DNA of 64,000 nucleotides from an uncultured Christensenella sp. GTDB lineage: Bacteria > Bacillota > Clostridia > Christensenellales > Borkfalkiaceae. The notes beneath the pieces were generated by a model. The model worked only from the letters and a program-made list of their open reading frames with translations. It was not told where the DNA came from and made no database searches. Positions 23,020-31,474 of this stretch are shown piece after piece. A program made the translations under genes and the position numbers. Every line of letters begins with the position of its first letter. The stretch's first letter is position 1. The stretch lies in contig CAJTUK010000006.1 of assembly GCA_910579525.1 (NCBI GenBank), forward strand, positions 1 through 64,000, written 5' to 3'.

Positions 23020-23976
23020 ATGGGGTACACCAAAAACATCGCCGTAATCCGCGGACTTAAAGACGGATTTTCTTCGGACGGCGGGAGTCTCTCGGGGCTC
23101 GTAAAGGCTGAACGCTACGGTTCGCATCTCAAAATAGAAATATCTTACATAAATTTCGCTCCGCTCACCGAGGGGCGGTATATTACCGCACTGTCCGACG
23201 GGCGCCATACTGTAATTGTCGAAAACGGCGATTTCGAAGGTGAAAGCGAACTTAACACAGACGCGGGGTTTGCCGCTCTCGTCTGTTTTATCAACGGCGG
23301 CGTGTACCCCGTCGCCTCCGCCGTTTGCGGAAATTTCAGGGGCGAGGCGCTGGGTATAAAGGCGGAAGTGGAAAAAACAGAAAACCTCCACGCCGCAAAT
23401 AACGCAAATAAAAAGAGTAAAGGCACGGCTGTCTCGCAGGAGGCGCAGGCGTACGAAGACGAAGCGATAGCGGAGGAAAATTATTATGAATTTGAAACTG
23501 ATGAGGGCGGCGGTGCTGTACGCGAGGATAAAGCAGAAGAAAAAAGCGGGGAAAAATCTGATAAAAATGAAGAGGCTATTAGCGCTGTCAAAGATAAAAA
23601 AAGCGGCGTAAACGGCGCATATCACGGGGGTAATGGGCTCGCGGGCGGCGATTTTTACGGTAGAATGAAGGGAGAAATAGAAAAGCTGTTAAAAGAATAC
23701 CCCCGCGCGGAAGCTCTGGAAAATCTTATAGAAGGCTCGAAGTGGGTTAAAATTTCTTACGGAGAAAACGGCTTTTACGTATTCGGCGTAATATATTCTG
23801 GGGGTAAAGCCGAGTATATCTGTTACGGCGTGCCCTCTTATGACGGTAAGATTCCGCCTGAAAGTATGCGGGAGACTTCTTCTTTTATCCCTGCGGAAGA
23901 CGGGGATTTCAAGGGGTTTTGGGTTATGTATCAGGATGCGGATACGGGCGCGACTCTTAAAATAGAGGGCACTTAA
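23020..23976 (+). CDS. Conserved hypothetical protein, two domains with acidic linker
   Basis: The start at ATG 23020 (MGYTKNIAVIRGLKDGF) follows GAAGGA; the frame is open from 22972. About 318 residues. The N-terminal domain (1-115) has SGLVKAERYGSHLKIEISY and INFAPLTEGRYITALSDG. The middle (115-215) is a charged low-complexity linker. The C-terminal domain (220-318) has LLKEYPRAEALENLIEGSKWVKI and GDFKGFWVMYQD, separated by a beta-rich core with YICYGVPS. No signal peptide or membrane segment. I recall similar two-domain proteins in clostridial genomes but no known function. Confidence 0.7.
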   Translation: MGYTKNIAVIRGLKDGFSSDGGSLSGLVKAERYGSHLKIEISYINFAPLTEGRYITALSDGRHTVIVENGDFEGESELNTDAGFAALVCFINGGVYPVASAVCGNFRGEALGIKAEVEKTENLHAANNANKKSKGTAVSQEAQAYEDEAIAEENYYEFETDEGGGAVREDKAEEKSGEKSDKNEEAISAVKDKKSGVNGAYHGGNGLAGGDFYGRMKGEIEKLLKEYPRAEALENLIEGSKWVKISYGENGFYVFGVIYSGGKAEYICYGVPSYDGKIPPESMRETSSFIPAEDGDFKGFWVMYQDADTGATLKIEGT

Positions 23977-24010
23977 AACAGTCGCATAAATAATGCGCGT
24001 GCCTGAAATA

Positions 24011-24039
24011 TTGACAAAGAAAGCGCGGTGTGCTATAAT
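24011..24039 (+). promoter_or_regulatory. Sigma-A promoter of the 24153 lipoprotein gene
   Basis: TTGACA at 24011-24016, 17-nt spacer, TATAAT at 24034-24039. Predicted start near 24046, giving a leader of about 107 nt containing the paired palindromes. Confidence 0.85.
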
Positions 24040-24066
24040 AAATATATAAATAAACAAGGATTTTTC

Positions 24067-24109
24067 GGAGGGCAATATTGCCCTCCGTGCGGCGTACGCC
24101 GCACGGAGG
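24067..24109 (+). repeat. Two overlapping perfect palindromes in a 5' leader (possible bistable switch)
   Basis: A 20-bp perfect palindrome at 24067-24086 and a 28-bp perfect palindrome at 24082-24109 share the bases CCTCC. In RNA, that shared strand can pair with GGAGG on either side, so the two hairpins exclude each other at their bases. They lie between the promoter at 24011 and the ATG at 24153. Confidence 0.75.
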
Positions 24110-24152
24110 TAAAAATCTTAATTGCTTTAAATTTTTTCAAGGAGATGAGAAA

Positions 24153-25022
24153 ATGAAAAAGAAGTTTGTTTTTGCAGCCGCCGCGGCGGTTGCGTGCAGT
24201 TGCGTTTTAACGGCGGGTTGCATACCCGGACTTGTCGGACATAATCATACTTTTTCAAACGAATACGCGTATGACGAAACGCATCATTGGTATCCCGCGA
24301 ATTGCGGACACGACGAAAAGAGCGACTACGCGCAGCACGAGTTCTCGGAGGACGTTTGCGTGGACTGTTATTACGAGAGGGAGCACGTACACCTTTTTAA
24401 CGAAGAAGCGTGGGATTTCGACCTTAAAACGCACTGGCACCCCGCGGTTTGCGGGCACGAGCAGGAAAAAGGCGGAGTTGCAAACCATAATATAGCTAAC
24501 GGAGCCTGCGAGTGCGGGTTCGCCTATACGCAGGCGCTCGAATACGTTGAAACGGAAGGCGGCTACGCCGTTGCGGGCATAGGCACGGCAACGTTGCGGA
24601 ACGATACGCTTATAATACCCGCGGAATATAACGGCAAGCCGGTTTTAAGTATAAAGAGGCGCGCTTTTACAAACGCGTCGATACGCATCGATAAAATAAT
24701 TTTGCCGGAAAGCCTTACCGGCTTCGAGCAGTATGCGTTCAATGATTTAAGCGTTTACGAGGTGGTGTTGCCGCAGTCGCTCGAAAGCATAGAGGCGGGA
24801 GTCTTTTCAGGCTGTTACCATCTGGAAACGGTCACTTTCAACAATCCCGAAACCACGATTATAGGCACAAACGCTTTTAACGGTTGCGGGAGTCTCGAAA
24901 AGATAATTTTCAACGGCACTAAGGAGCAGTGGAACGCCGTTAAAAAGTATTATCAATGGGACGAAGGCACGGGCGATTATACGGTTTACTGTACTGACGG
25001 AGAGATTGCAAAAAACGCATAA
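24153..25022 (+). CDS. Lipoprotein with His/Cys-rich repeats and BspA-like leucine-rich repeats
   Basis: The start at ATG 24153 (MKKKFVFAAAAAVACSC) follows AAGGAGATG. 289 residues. Lipobox LTAGC near residue 24. Two related segments follow, with ETHHWYPANCGHDEKS and KTHWHPAVCGHEQEK, plus CVDC and CECG half-sites. These look like the short H-W-x-P-A-x-C-G-H repeats seen in secreted clostridial proteins and could bind metal. The C-terminal half carries three to four LRR_5/BspA repeats (LPESLTGFEQYAF, LPQSLESIEAGVFSGC, IGTNAFNGCGSLEKI). Probably a surface protein for binding; ligand unknown. Confidence 0.8.
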   Translation: MKKKFVFAAAAAVACSCVLTAGCIPGLVGHNHTFSNEYAYDETHHWYPANCGHDEKSDYAQHEFSEDVCVDCYYEREHVHLFNEEAWDFDLKTHWHPAVCGHEQEKGGVANHNIANGACECGFAYTQALEYVETEGGYAVAGIGTATLRNDTLIIPAEYNGKPVLSIKRRAFTNASIRIDKIILPESLTGFEQYAFNDLSVYEVVLPQSLESIEAGVFSGCYHLETVTFNNPETTIIGTNAFNGCGSLEKIIFNGTKEQWNAVKKYYQWDEGTGDYTVYCTDGEIAKNA

Positions 25023-25038
25023 AATAAATAATAGAAAA

Positions 25039-25071
25039 CCGCCGCGGCAAATTGCCGCGGCGGACTTTTTT
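25039..25071. terminator. Bidirectional terminator
   Basis: A perfect 11-bp GC-rich stem (25039-25049 with 25053-25063), then a T-rich tract. Placed between convergent genes. Confidence 0.75.
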
Positions 25072-25279
25072 ATTTTAACCCTTTAAAAGGTTTAAACACA
25101 ATCAGCGAGTAAACGGTGAACAACGCGGAAACCGCGCCGTTAGCAAGAAAACTGCGGTAGATAACAGTGTTGCCGAAAGATAAAAATTTTATCAGGTCGA
25201 ATCCCGTAAAGGCGAATATCCCCCCGCATATGGCGAGAATAATGAGGTTTGCAACGCAAAGGTAGCACGTGGCTTTCAT
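25070..25279 (-). CDS. Small membrane protein, DUF378-like
   Basis: 69 residues with two predicted helices (about 6-26 and 42-62). The arrangement LVANLIILAICGGIFAFTGFDLI and YRSFLANGAVSALFTVYSL resembles DUF378/YuzA proteins, which have a short helix, a GxF/W loop and a second helix; the match is loose. Function unknown. Start ATG 25277-25279; upstream sequence is AT-rich without a strong ribosome site. Confidence 0.5.
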   Translation of the reverse strand: MKATCYLCVANLIILAICGGIFAFTGFDLIKFLSFGNTVIYRSFLANGAVSALFTVYSLIVFKPFKGLK

Positions 25280-25318
25280 AAAAAAAGTATTTGCGCCGCG
25301 AGTATTAATTATTCACAA

Positions 25319-25576
25319 CTACGTAATATTGTCAACGATTAGTTTATCGAAGTCGGGCTTTTCGGTAAAGTCGCGCGGCAAAAATTTTACCGTGCGGAAT
25401 TTCGCGTAGTTGAAAATGTGCGTTTTCAAAACTATCGGCGTGGCTATATCGAGCTCTTCGCAGACGTCCGAAACGTATTTCCAAAAATCGGAATAGGCGA
25501 ATTTGCCTTCCCGCTCGTAAGTAATTTGTTTTATGATTTTTTCGCCTTTTACGACTTTCGCCCAAATTCTGAACAT
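25319..25576 (-). CDS. Conserved hypothetical protein (85 aa)
   Basis: The start at ATG 25574-25576 gives MFRIWAKVVKGEKIIKQITY, with CEELDIATPIVLKTHIFNYAKF and VKFLPRDFTEKPDFDKL downstream. This pattern (short beta-rich N-terminus, CEELD.P.P..L..H, VKFL..DF) is familiar from small cytoplasmic proteins in many clostridia; no function is known. The longer frame reaching 25831 runs back over the Lrp gene and is rejected. It shares a 97-nt divergent region with lrp. Confidence 0.7.
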   Translation of the reverse strand: MFRIWAKVVKGEKIIKQITYEREGKFAYSDFWKYVSDVCEELDIATPIVLKTHIFNYAKFRTVKFLPRDFTEKPDFDKLIVDNIT

Positions 25577-25597
25577 ATAATTATTATATTTTAAAAA

Positions 25598-25626
25598 TTG
25601 ACTTTTGTCCAATAAAAACGTATAAT
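25598..25626 (+). promoter_or_regulatory. Sigma-A promoter of the Lrp-aminotransferase pair
   Basis: TTGACT at 25598-25603, 17-nt spacer, TATAAT at 25621-25626. Confidence 0.85.
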
Positions 25627-25673
25627 ATAAAGAAAACGTCCGCCGCTGCTGCGCGGGAACGGGGAACAATATA

Positions 25674-26165
25674 ATGGATAAAAAAGATAAAGAAATTATC
25701 GCGCTTTTAACGGAGGACGCGAGGATTACCGTAAAACAGATTGCTTCGGCGCTGGGTATCGGTGAAGACGAAGCAAAGCGCAGGGTGTCGGCCCTTGAAG
25801 AGCGCGGTGTAATAGTAAAATATACCGCCATTATAAACGCGGACGGCGTGGACGAGGACTACGTTGAGGCGCTGATAGAGGTAAAGGTTACTCCCCAGCG
25901 CGGGCACGGCTTCGACGCCATAGCGGAAGAGGTTAGTTCACACCCCGAAGTTCAGAGCCTCTATCTTATGAGCGGGGCTTATGATTTGGCGGTCGTTGTG
26001 AGGGGGAAATCTTTAAAAGAAATTTCACGGTTTGTTTCGGAAAAGATCTCCACTTTCGAGAGCGTAATTTCAACCGCCACCCACTTTATACTAAAAAAAT
26101 ATAAGGTCGAAGGCGCCGAAACGCGCGAGCCGGACGGCGGCAAAAGGATAAGCGTTCAGCCGTGA
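25674..26165 (+). CDS. Lrp/AsnC-family transcriptional regulator
   Basis: A 163-residue protein. N-terminal AsnC winged helix (DKEIIALLTEDARITVKQIASALG and RRVSALEERGVIVKY), C-terminal RAM/ACT-like ligand domain (VEALIEVKVTPQRGHGFDAIAEEV, YLMSGAYDLAVVVRG). It probably senses an amino acid and controls the aminotransferase gene 27 nt downstream, a frequent clostridial pairing. A strong sigma-A promoter lies 47 nt upstream. Confidence 0.92.
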   Translation: MDKKDKEIIALLTEDARITVKQIASALGIGEDEAKRRVSALEERGVIVKYTAIINADGVDEDYVEALIEVKVTPQRGHGFDAIAEEVSSHPEVQSLYLMSGAYDLAVVVRGKSLKEISRFVSEKISTFESVISTATHFILKKYKVEGAETREPDGGKRISVQP

Positions 26166-26192
26166 CGCTCCGTATATAATTTAAATAACTTT

Positions 26193-27362
26193 ATGAGAAA
26201 ATTCGTAAACAAGAGAGCGGAGGCGTTACAGCCCAGCGGTATAAGAAAATTTTTCGACCTCGTTTCGACGATGGAAGGTGCGGTTTCGCTCGGAGTGGGC
26301 GAGCCCGATTTTATCACGCCGTGGAACGTGCGCGACGCCGCTATACGCTCGTTGAGGCGGGGATATACGCAATATACGGGCAACAGAGGATTGCCCGAAC
26401 TGCGCGAACTCATATCCCGTTATTTGAAAGAACGCTTTAACGCGGAATACCCCGCGGACAGAACAATAGTAACGGTGGGTGCGAGCGAGGCCATAGATTT
26501 GGCGTTGCGCGCCACATGCGAAGAGGGCGACGAAATACTGGTGCCCGAGCCCTGTTACGTTTCTTACGCGCCGATTATAACGCTTGCGGGCGGTACTCCC
26601 GTGCCTTTGGCGTGCACTGCCGAAAACGGGTTTGTCGTCACGCCGGAAATTATAGAGCGCGCGGTTACGCCCAGAACAAAGGCGGTTATTCTGGCTTACC
26701 CCAACAACCCCACCGGCGGAATTATGACGGAGGAACAACTCCGCGCCATAGCGCCGATAATAGAGAACCGCGACCTCTTGGTTATATCCGACGAAATATA
26801 CGCCGAACTTACTTACACCGGCGCTCATTTTTCAATAGCGGCGATACCGCAAATGCGCGAAAGAACGGTATATATTGGGGGCTTTTCCAAATCGTTTGCA
26901 ATGACGGGCTGGCGCGTGGGTTTTGTTTGCGCCCCCGAAGAGATAGACGCGGCAATGCTCAAAATACACCAGTACACCGTTTTGTGCGCTCCTCAACCGA
27001 GTCAGCGCGCGGCGGTTGCGGCGCTTAAAGAGGGGTTTTCCGACGGGTTCGCTTCCGTTGAAGAAATGCGCGAAGAATACAATCGGCGCGGCTCGTTTCT
27101 TGCCGGCGCTCTCAATTCCATGGGGTTGGAGTGCTTTATGCCGCGCGGGGCGTTTTACGTTTTTGCGAGCGTCGCCTCCACTGGTATGGACGGGGAAGAG
27201 TTTGCCGAAAAACTTTTAAAGGAGCAAAAGGTGGCGGTGGTCCCCGGCGTTGCGTTCGGTGCGGCGGGCAAAAATTTCGTGCGGGCGAGCTATGCGGCTT
27301 CTATGAAACAGCTTTCGGAGGCGGTCAGGCGCATACAGGCGTTCATCGGTGAAAAAGGTTGA
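26193..27362 (+). CDS. Class I/II PLP-dependent aminotransferase
   Basis: A 389-residue fold-type I aminotransferase: LGVGEPDFITPWNVRDAA at the N-terminus, VTVGASEAIDLALRAT, AYPNNPTGGIMTEEQL, SDEIYAELTYTG (Asp and Tyr of the PLP site) and GGFSKSFAMTGWRVGFVCAP (SKSFAMTGWR holds the Schiff-base Lys). It resembles PatA/AspC-like aromatic or aspartate aminotransferases; substrate cannot be fixed from sequence. Cotranscribed with the Lrp gene. The next promoter (27359) overlaps its stop codon. Confidence 0.9.
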   Translation: MRKFVNKRAEALQPSGIRKFFDLVSTMEGAVSLGVGEPDFITPWNVRDAAIRSLRRGYTQYTGNRGLPELRELISRYLKERFNAEYPADRTIVTVGASEAIDLALRATCEEGDEILVPEPCYVSYAPIITLAGGTPVPLACTAENGFVVTPEIIERAVTPRTKAVILAYPNNPTGGIMTEEQLRAIAPIIENRDLLVISDEIYAELTYTGAHFSIAAIPQMRERTVYIGGFSKSFAMTGWRVGFVCAPEEIDAAMLKIHQYTVLCAPQPSQRAAVAALKEGFSDGFASVEEMREEYNRRGSFLAGALNSMGLECFMPRGAFYVFASVASTGMDGEEFAEKLLKEQKVAVVPGVAFGAAGKNFVRASYAASMKQLSEAVRRIQAFIGEKG

Positions 27363-27387
27363 CAAACCCGGCCCCCGATTATATAAT
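27359..27387 (+). promoter_or_regulatory. Consensus sigma-A promoter for greA-lysS
   Basis: Perfect TTGACA at 27359-27364, 17-nt spacer, perfect TATAAT at 27382-27387. It begins within the aminotransferase stop codon. Confidence 0.9.
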
Positions 27388-27402
27388 AGTGTGGACAAAA
27401 AC

Positions 27403-27432
27403 GTGATTTCGCTAAAAAGCGGAATCACTTTT
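27403..27432 (+). terminator. Leader hairpin with T-tract between the greA promoter and greA
   Basis: An 11-bp fully paired stem (27403-27413 with 27418-27428, one G-T), AAAA loop and TTTTAC after it. It begins about 9 nt after the predicted transcription start, so it could attenuate greA transcription or end readthrough from the upstream operon. Confidence 0.65.
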
Positions 27433-27477
27433 ACTTATTTTTATCAGACAAACAACAATTTTTTAAGGAGTTTTTAA

Positions 27478-27948
27478 ATGTCGGAACTTATAGTAATGAC
27501 GCAAAAAAATTACGACGACCTCAAAAAGGAGCTTGATTATCTTGTTAAAACCAAGCGTCCGGAAATTATTGAAAGAATAGCGGAAGCGCGCAGTCACGGG
27601 GACTTGTCGGAAAACGCGGAGTATGACGCCGCAAGGGAAGAACAGCGCTCCAACGAGGGTAAAATAGCCGAAATAGAGTATAAACTCAAAAACGCCGATA
27701 TCCGTAAAGAGGAAACCGACAACACTTACGTGCATCTGGGAAGCGTTGTTACCGTTTACGACGAAGATATGGAAGAAGAGCAGACCTACACGATAACCTC
27801 CGTTACCGAAGTGGACGTAATGGCGGGAAAGGTTTCCGTAGAGTCGCCCGTAGGCGCCGCGCTTTTAAAGAAAAAGGTTGGGGAAATCGCCACGGTAAAG
27901 TGCCCCGACGGTTCGGATTACGCGCTAAAAATAGTTAAAATAGGTTAA
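27478..27948 (+). CDS. greA: Transcription elongation factor GreA
   Basis: A 156-residue protein. N-terminal coiled coil with the acidic tip (GDLSENAEYDAAREEQ, Asp and Glu residues that reach the RNA polymerase active site), C-terminal FKBP-like domain (EEQTYTITSVTEVDV and SPVGAALLKKKVGE). It rescues backtracked RNA polymerase. Length is standard. It follows AAGGAG and precedes lysS by 10 nt, the usual greA-lysS operon. Confidence 0.96.
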   Translation: MSELIVMTQKNYDDLKKELDYLVKTKRPEIIERIAEARSHGDLSENAEYDAAREEQRSNEGKIAEIEYKLKNADIRKEETDNTYVHLGSVVTVYDEDMEEEQTYTITSVTEVDVMAGKVSVESPVGAALLKKKVGEIATVKCPDGSDYALKIVKIG

Positions 27949-27958
27949 GGATAAAATT

Positions 27959-29473
27959 ATGGCAGAGAAAGAAACGCAGCTTACCGCCGAAGAAGAGGCG
28001 GCAAACCTTGCCGAACAGGCGCGTATACGCCGCGAAAAACTGCAAAAACTTTGTGACGAGGGGAAAAACCCTTTTGCAAAGGTTAAGTGCGAAGTTTCCG
28101 CACGTTCGGAATATATAAGAAACAACTACGACTCGCTCGACGGCAAAGAGGTTAAAATCGCGGGCAGACTTATGTCGCGCAGAATTATGGGCAAGGCGTC
28201 TTTTTGTCATTTGCAGGACGACGAAGGGCTCATACAGATTTACGTTCGCCGCGACGACGTGGGCGAAGAGGATTACGCTTCGTTTAAAAAGGACTACGAC
28301 CTGGGGGATATAATCTCCGTTACGGGCTGGGTTTTCAAGACGCAGACGGGCGAAGTTTCGGTTCACTGCACAAAAATAGAGATGCTTACAAAATGCCTTT
28401 TGCCGTTGCCCGAAAAACAGCACGGACTTAAAGACACCGATATACGTTACAGACAGCGCGAGCTCGATCTTATTGTCAATCCCGACGTCAAAAAGACGTT
28501 TGTAAAGCGTTCGGCGGTGCTTTCGGCTATACGCGGATATCTTGACGGCGAGGGCTTCCTCGAAGTCGACACCCCCGTTTTGAACACGATAGAAATAGGT
28601 GCGTCGGCCCGTCCCTTTAAAACCCGCCACAACGCGCTCGATATAGATATGTATTTGAGAATCGAAACCGAACTTTACCTCAAAAGACTTATCGTCGGCG
28701 GTTTCGAAAGGGTTTACGAGGTGGGCAGAATTTTCCGTAACGAGGGAATGGACGCATTCCATAACCCCGAGTTCACCACGATAGAAATGTACGCGGCGTA
28801 CCTCGATTATTTCGATATGATGAATATAGTCGAAAAGATGTACGCGCACGTAGCCGAAAAAGTTTGCGGCTCCTCGACCGTTGTTTATCAGGGAACGGAA
28901 ATTCACCTCGGCGGCAAGTGGACGAGAATGACCATGAAAGAGGCCGTTAAAAAGTACTCCGGCGCCGATTACGATAAATGGAAGTCGGACGAAGATGCCC
29001 GCGCCTGCGCCAAAAAGCTGGGTGTGCAGGTGGAAGAGGGCGAATCGGCTACAAAAGGTCACGTTTTAATAGCGCTTTTCGACGCGTTTGTAGAGGACAA
29101 GCTCGTTCAGCCCACGTTTATATACGATTATCCCGTGGAGAACTCCCCCCTTGCAAAGCGCAAGGAGGACGACCCCGCTTTTACGCAGAGATTCGAATAC
29201 TTTATTTGCGCTCACGAATTCGGAAACGCCTTTTCGGAACTCAACGACCCCATAGACCAGAAGCAGAGATTTATAAAGCAGGTTGAAGCAAAGCGCGCGC
29301 AGGAAAAGAACTGCAACGCACAGGTCGACGAGGAGTTCGTGACCGCGCTCGAATACGGGTTGCCCCCTACGGGCGGACTCGGTTTCGGCGTGGACAGGCT
29401 GGTAATGCTGTTGACCGACAGCGCAACGATAAGGGACGTTTTGCTCTTCCCTACCATGAAACCGAAGCGTTGA
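27959..29473 (+). CDS. lysS: Lysyl-tRNA synthetase, class II
   Basis: A 504-residue class II synthetase. N-terminal OB-fold anticodon-binding domain (VKIAGRLMSRRIMGKASFCHLQ), then catalytic motif 2 FERVYEVGRIFRNEGM and motif 3 GLPPTGGLGFGVDRLVMLL. It charges tRNA-Lys. The first 25 residues are a charged extension (EEEAANLAEQARIRREK). No T-box leader is present; expression appears to depend on the greA promoter. Confidence 0.97.
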   Translation: MAEKETQLTAEEEAANLAEQARIRREKLQKLCDEGKNPFAKVKCEVSARSEYIRNNYDSLDGKEVKIAGRLMSRRIMGKASFCHLQDDEGLIQIYVRRDDVGEEDYASFKKDYDLGDIISVTGWVFKTQTGEVSVHCTKIEMLTKCLLPLPEKQHGLKDTDIRYRQRELDLIVNPDVKKTFVKRSAVLSAIRGYLDGEGFLEVDTPVLNTIEIGASARPFKTRHNALDIDMYLRIETELYLKRLIVGGFERVYEVGRIFRNEGMDAFHNPEFTTIEMYAAYLDYFDMMNIVEKMYAHVAEKVCGSSTVVYQGTEIHLGGKWTRMTMKEAVKKYSGADYDKWKSDEDARACAKKLGVQVEEGESATKGHVLIALFDAFVEDKLVQPTFIYDYPVENSPLAKRKEDDPAFTQRFEYFICAHEFGNAFSELNDPIDQKQRFIKQVEAKRAQEKNCNAQVDEEFVTALEYGLPPTGGLGFGVDRLVMLLTDSATIRDVLLFPTMKPKR

Positions 29474-29512
29474 AGCGTATAAACGCAGAGTAAGTTTGTC
29501 AAAAAATAAAAA

Positions 29513-30853
29513 ATGTACCGGTATTTGATATACGAACAACTTAAAAGTCACGCCAGAACGGATAAATCTTTCCACATGCCGGGGCATAAGGCAAGAGGGG
29601 ATTTTAAGGCGAAGTTTGCGGTTGCGCCTTTGGACGTGACCGAGCTTTCCTATTCGGGAAACCTGTTTTGCCCGTCGGGAGTCGCCGTAAAGGCGCAGGA
29701 AGAAATTGCGGCAATTCTGGGCGCGAAGTTCAGCCGCATACTCACGGGCGGGTCTACCTCGGGCGTGCTTGCAATGGTTTACGCGCTTTCGGGGCGCGGC
29801 TCGAAGATAATTATACCGCGGAACAGCCACCAGAGCGTTTGGAACGCGTGCAGGTTGTTCAATCTGGAGCCGGTGACCGTACAGGGCGGGGATAAAGACG
29901 GCGTGATGTTGCCGCCCGACCCGACGGAAATAGAAGAACTGCTCGCAAACGACAACACCATAGCGGGCATGGTTGCGCTGTCGCCCGATTATTACGGGAA
30001 CGTAGCGCCGCTAAAAGAATATTCGGAGATTTTAAAGAAATACCGTCGCTATCTTGCGGTGGACGGCGCGCATGGCGCGCACCTCGCTTTTTTACCGCAG
30101 AGTGCGGGATATGCGGGAGTTTACGCCGATATGTGGGTGGACGGCGCGCACAAGACGTTGCCCGTTTTAACGCAGGGCGCGGTAGTTTCTGCCAATTGCG
30201 AAGAGCTTGTTCCCGATCTTTTTGCGGGGCTTTCGCTCCTCGGTTCTACCTCGCCGAGCTTCCCCGTGGCGGCTTCGGTTGAATACGGCGTCAAATATTT
30301 GAAAAACAACCCCAAAGTAACCGCTGATTCTCTTGCGGCTATAGAGGCTTTCAGGGAAAAATGCCCGTTTAAGTTTTATCCTTCGGCGGACAAATACAAA
30401 CTCGCGCTCGACTGCGAATCTTTTGGGGCGGACTCGGACGACGTGGCCGCGCTCCTTGAAAAAAAGGGGATATACGCCGAGCTTTCGGACGGGCGTTACG
30501 TTTTGTTTTATCTTTCGCCTATGAATACGGCGGCGGATCTTAACAGACTTTCTGCCGCGCTCAATGCGGTTTTAAACGGTAAAAAACTCAAAAAGCGTTA
30601 CGGCAAAAAGCCGAAGCTCCCGCCTTTGCAGAGAACGTTCAGTTATCTTTATGCGTTCAGGCAAAAGAGCGCCGCCGTGCCGCTCGATAAGGCTTCGGGC
30701 AAAATGTGCGCGCAAAACGCGGGTATTGCGCCGCCGTGCATACCGGTAATTGCCGCGGGGGAAATTATTACCGATGAGGCGCTGGCTATACTCGCCTCGG
30801 CAAAAAACGTTTACGGGCTCGAAAACGGAAAAATCAGGGTGGTGGTAAAATGA
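29513..30853 (+). CDS. Orn/Lys/Arg decarboxylase family protein (YaaO-like)
   Basis: A 446-residue fold-type I PLP enzyme of the short decarboxylase group: SFHMPGHKARGDFK at the N-terminus, TELSYSGNLFCPSG, VDGAHGAHLAFLP and VDGAHKTLPVLTQGAV, where Lys of AHKTLP is the PLP Schiff-base residue. B. subtilis SpeA (arginine decarboxylase) and YaaO share this architecture. yaaO is likewise upstream of tmk, so the position favours YaaO; whether the substrate is Arg, Lys or Orn is not determined. Its stop overlaps the tmk start by 4 nt. Confidence 0.87.
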   Translation: MYRYLIYEQLKSHARTDKSFHMPGHKARGDFKAKFAVAPLDVTELSYSGNLFCPSGVAVKAQEEIAAILGAKFSRILTGGSTSGVLAMVYALSGRGSKIIIPRNSHQSVWNACRLFNLEPVTVQGGDKDGVMLPPDPTEIEELLANDNTIAGMVALSPDYYGNVAPLKEYSEILKKYRRYLAVDGAHGAHLAFLPQSAGYAGVYADMWVDGAHKTLPVLTQGAVVSANCEELVPDLFAGLSLLGSTSPSFPVAASVEYGVKYLKNNPKVTADSLAAIEAFREKCPFKFYPSADKYKLALDCESFGADSDDVAALLEKKGIYAELSDGRYVLFYLSPMNTAADLNRLSAALNAVLNGKKLKKRYGKKPKLPPLQRTFSYLYAFRQKSAAVPLDKASGKMCAQNAGIAPPCIPVIAAGEIITDEALAILASAKNVYGLENGKIRVVVK

Positions 30854-31470
30854 AAGGCAAGCTGATAGCGTTCGAGGGATGCGAGGGCTCGGGCAAGAGC
30901 ACGCAGTTGCGTCTTTTGACGGAGTTTTTAACCGAGCGCGGCGCGAGCTTTACAGTTACGCGCGAACCGGGAGGAAGCGAGATTTCGGAAGAAATCCGCA
31001 AGATTATTTTAAACGGAAAAAACACGGCTATGTGCGCGGAGTGCGAGGCGCTTTTGTACGCGGCTGCGCGGGTGCAGCACCTTAAAGAGACGGTTATTCC
31101 CGCGCTCGACGCCGGTAAGCTGGTGATTTGCGACAGGTATATATATTCGTCGCTCGCCTATCAGGGCTTTGCGCGCGGGCTGGGCGAGGAATTCGTAGCG
31201 GGCATAAATTCTTTCGCAACGGAGAATTACCCCCCGTATATGACCGTTTTTCTCGATATTCCGCCGGAAAAGGCGTTTGAAAGAAAGCACGGCGCGGACG
31301 AAAACGACAGAATGGAACAGCTGGGGCTGGAATTCCATAAAAAAGTATACGCGGGATACAAGGCGTTACAGGCGAAACACCCCGACATATGCGCCGTCGA
31401 CTGCCTTGGCAGTAAATTCGAAACCGCGGAAAAGATAAGAAATTTATTTATAGAAAAAAATCTGGTGTAA
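30850..31470 (+). CDS. tmk: Thymidylate kinase
   Basis: A 206-residue kinase: P-loop FEGCEGSGKSTQLRLL, the DR motif VICDRYIYSSLAYQG, and FLDIPPEKAFERK preceding the LID region. It phosphorylates dTMP to dTDP. Overlaps the upstream decarboxylase (ATGA) and is followed by holB 4 nt later, as in Bacillus. Confidence 0.96.
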   Translation: MKGKLIAFEGCEGSGKSTQLRLLTEFLTERGASFTVTREPGGSEISEEIRKIILNGKNTAMCAECEALLYAAARVQHLKETVIPALDAGKLVICDRYIYSSLAYQGFARGLGEEFVAGINSFATENYPPYMTVFLDIPPEKAFERKHGADENDRMEQLGLEFHKKVYAGYKALQAKHPDICAVDCLGSKFETAEKIRNLFIEKNLV

Positions 31471-31474
31471 TAGG

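Noticed and set aside
25319..25831. Long minus-strand reading of the 85-residue hypothetical, extending over lrp
   Set aside because: The extension is antisense to a clear Lrp gene and its promoter; the internal ATG at 25576 gives a familiar compact protein.
27430..27960. T-box leader for lysS
   Set aside because: Only 10 nt separate greA from lysS, and no specifier stem or T-box sequence is present upstream of greA.
27935..29062. 375-residue minus-strand ORF opposite lysS
   Set aside because: Antisense shadow of a strongly conserved synthetase; composition is Phe/Val/His-rich with no recognisable motif.
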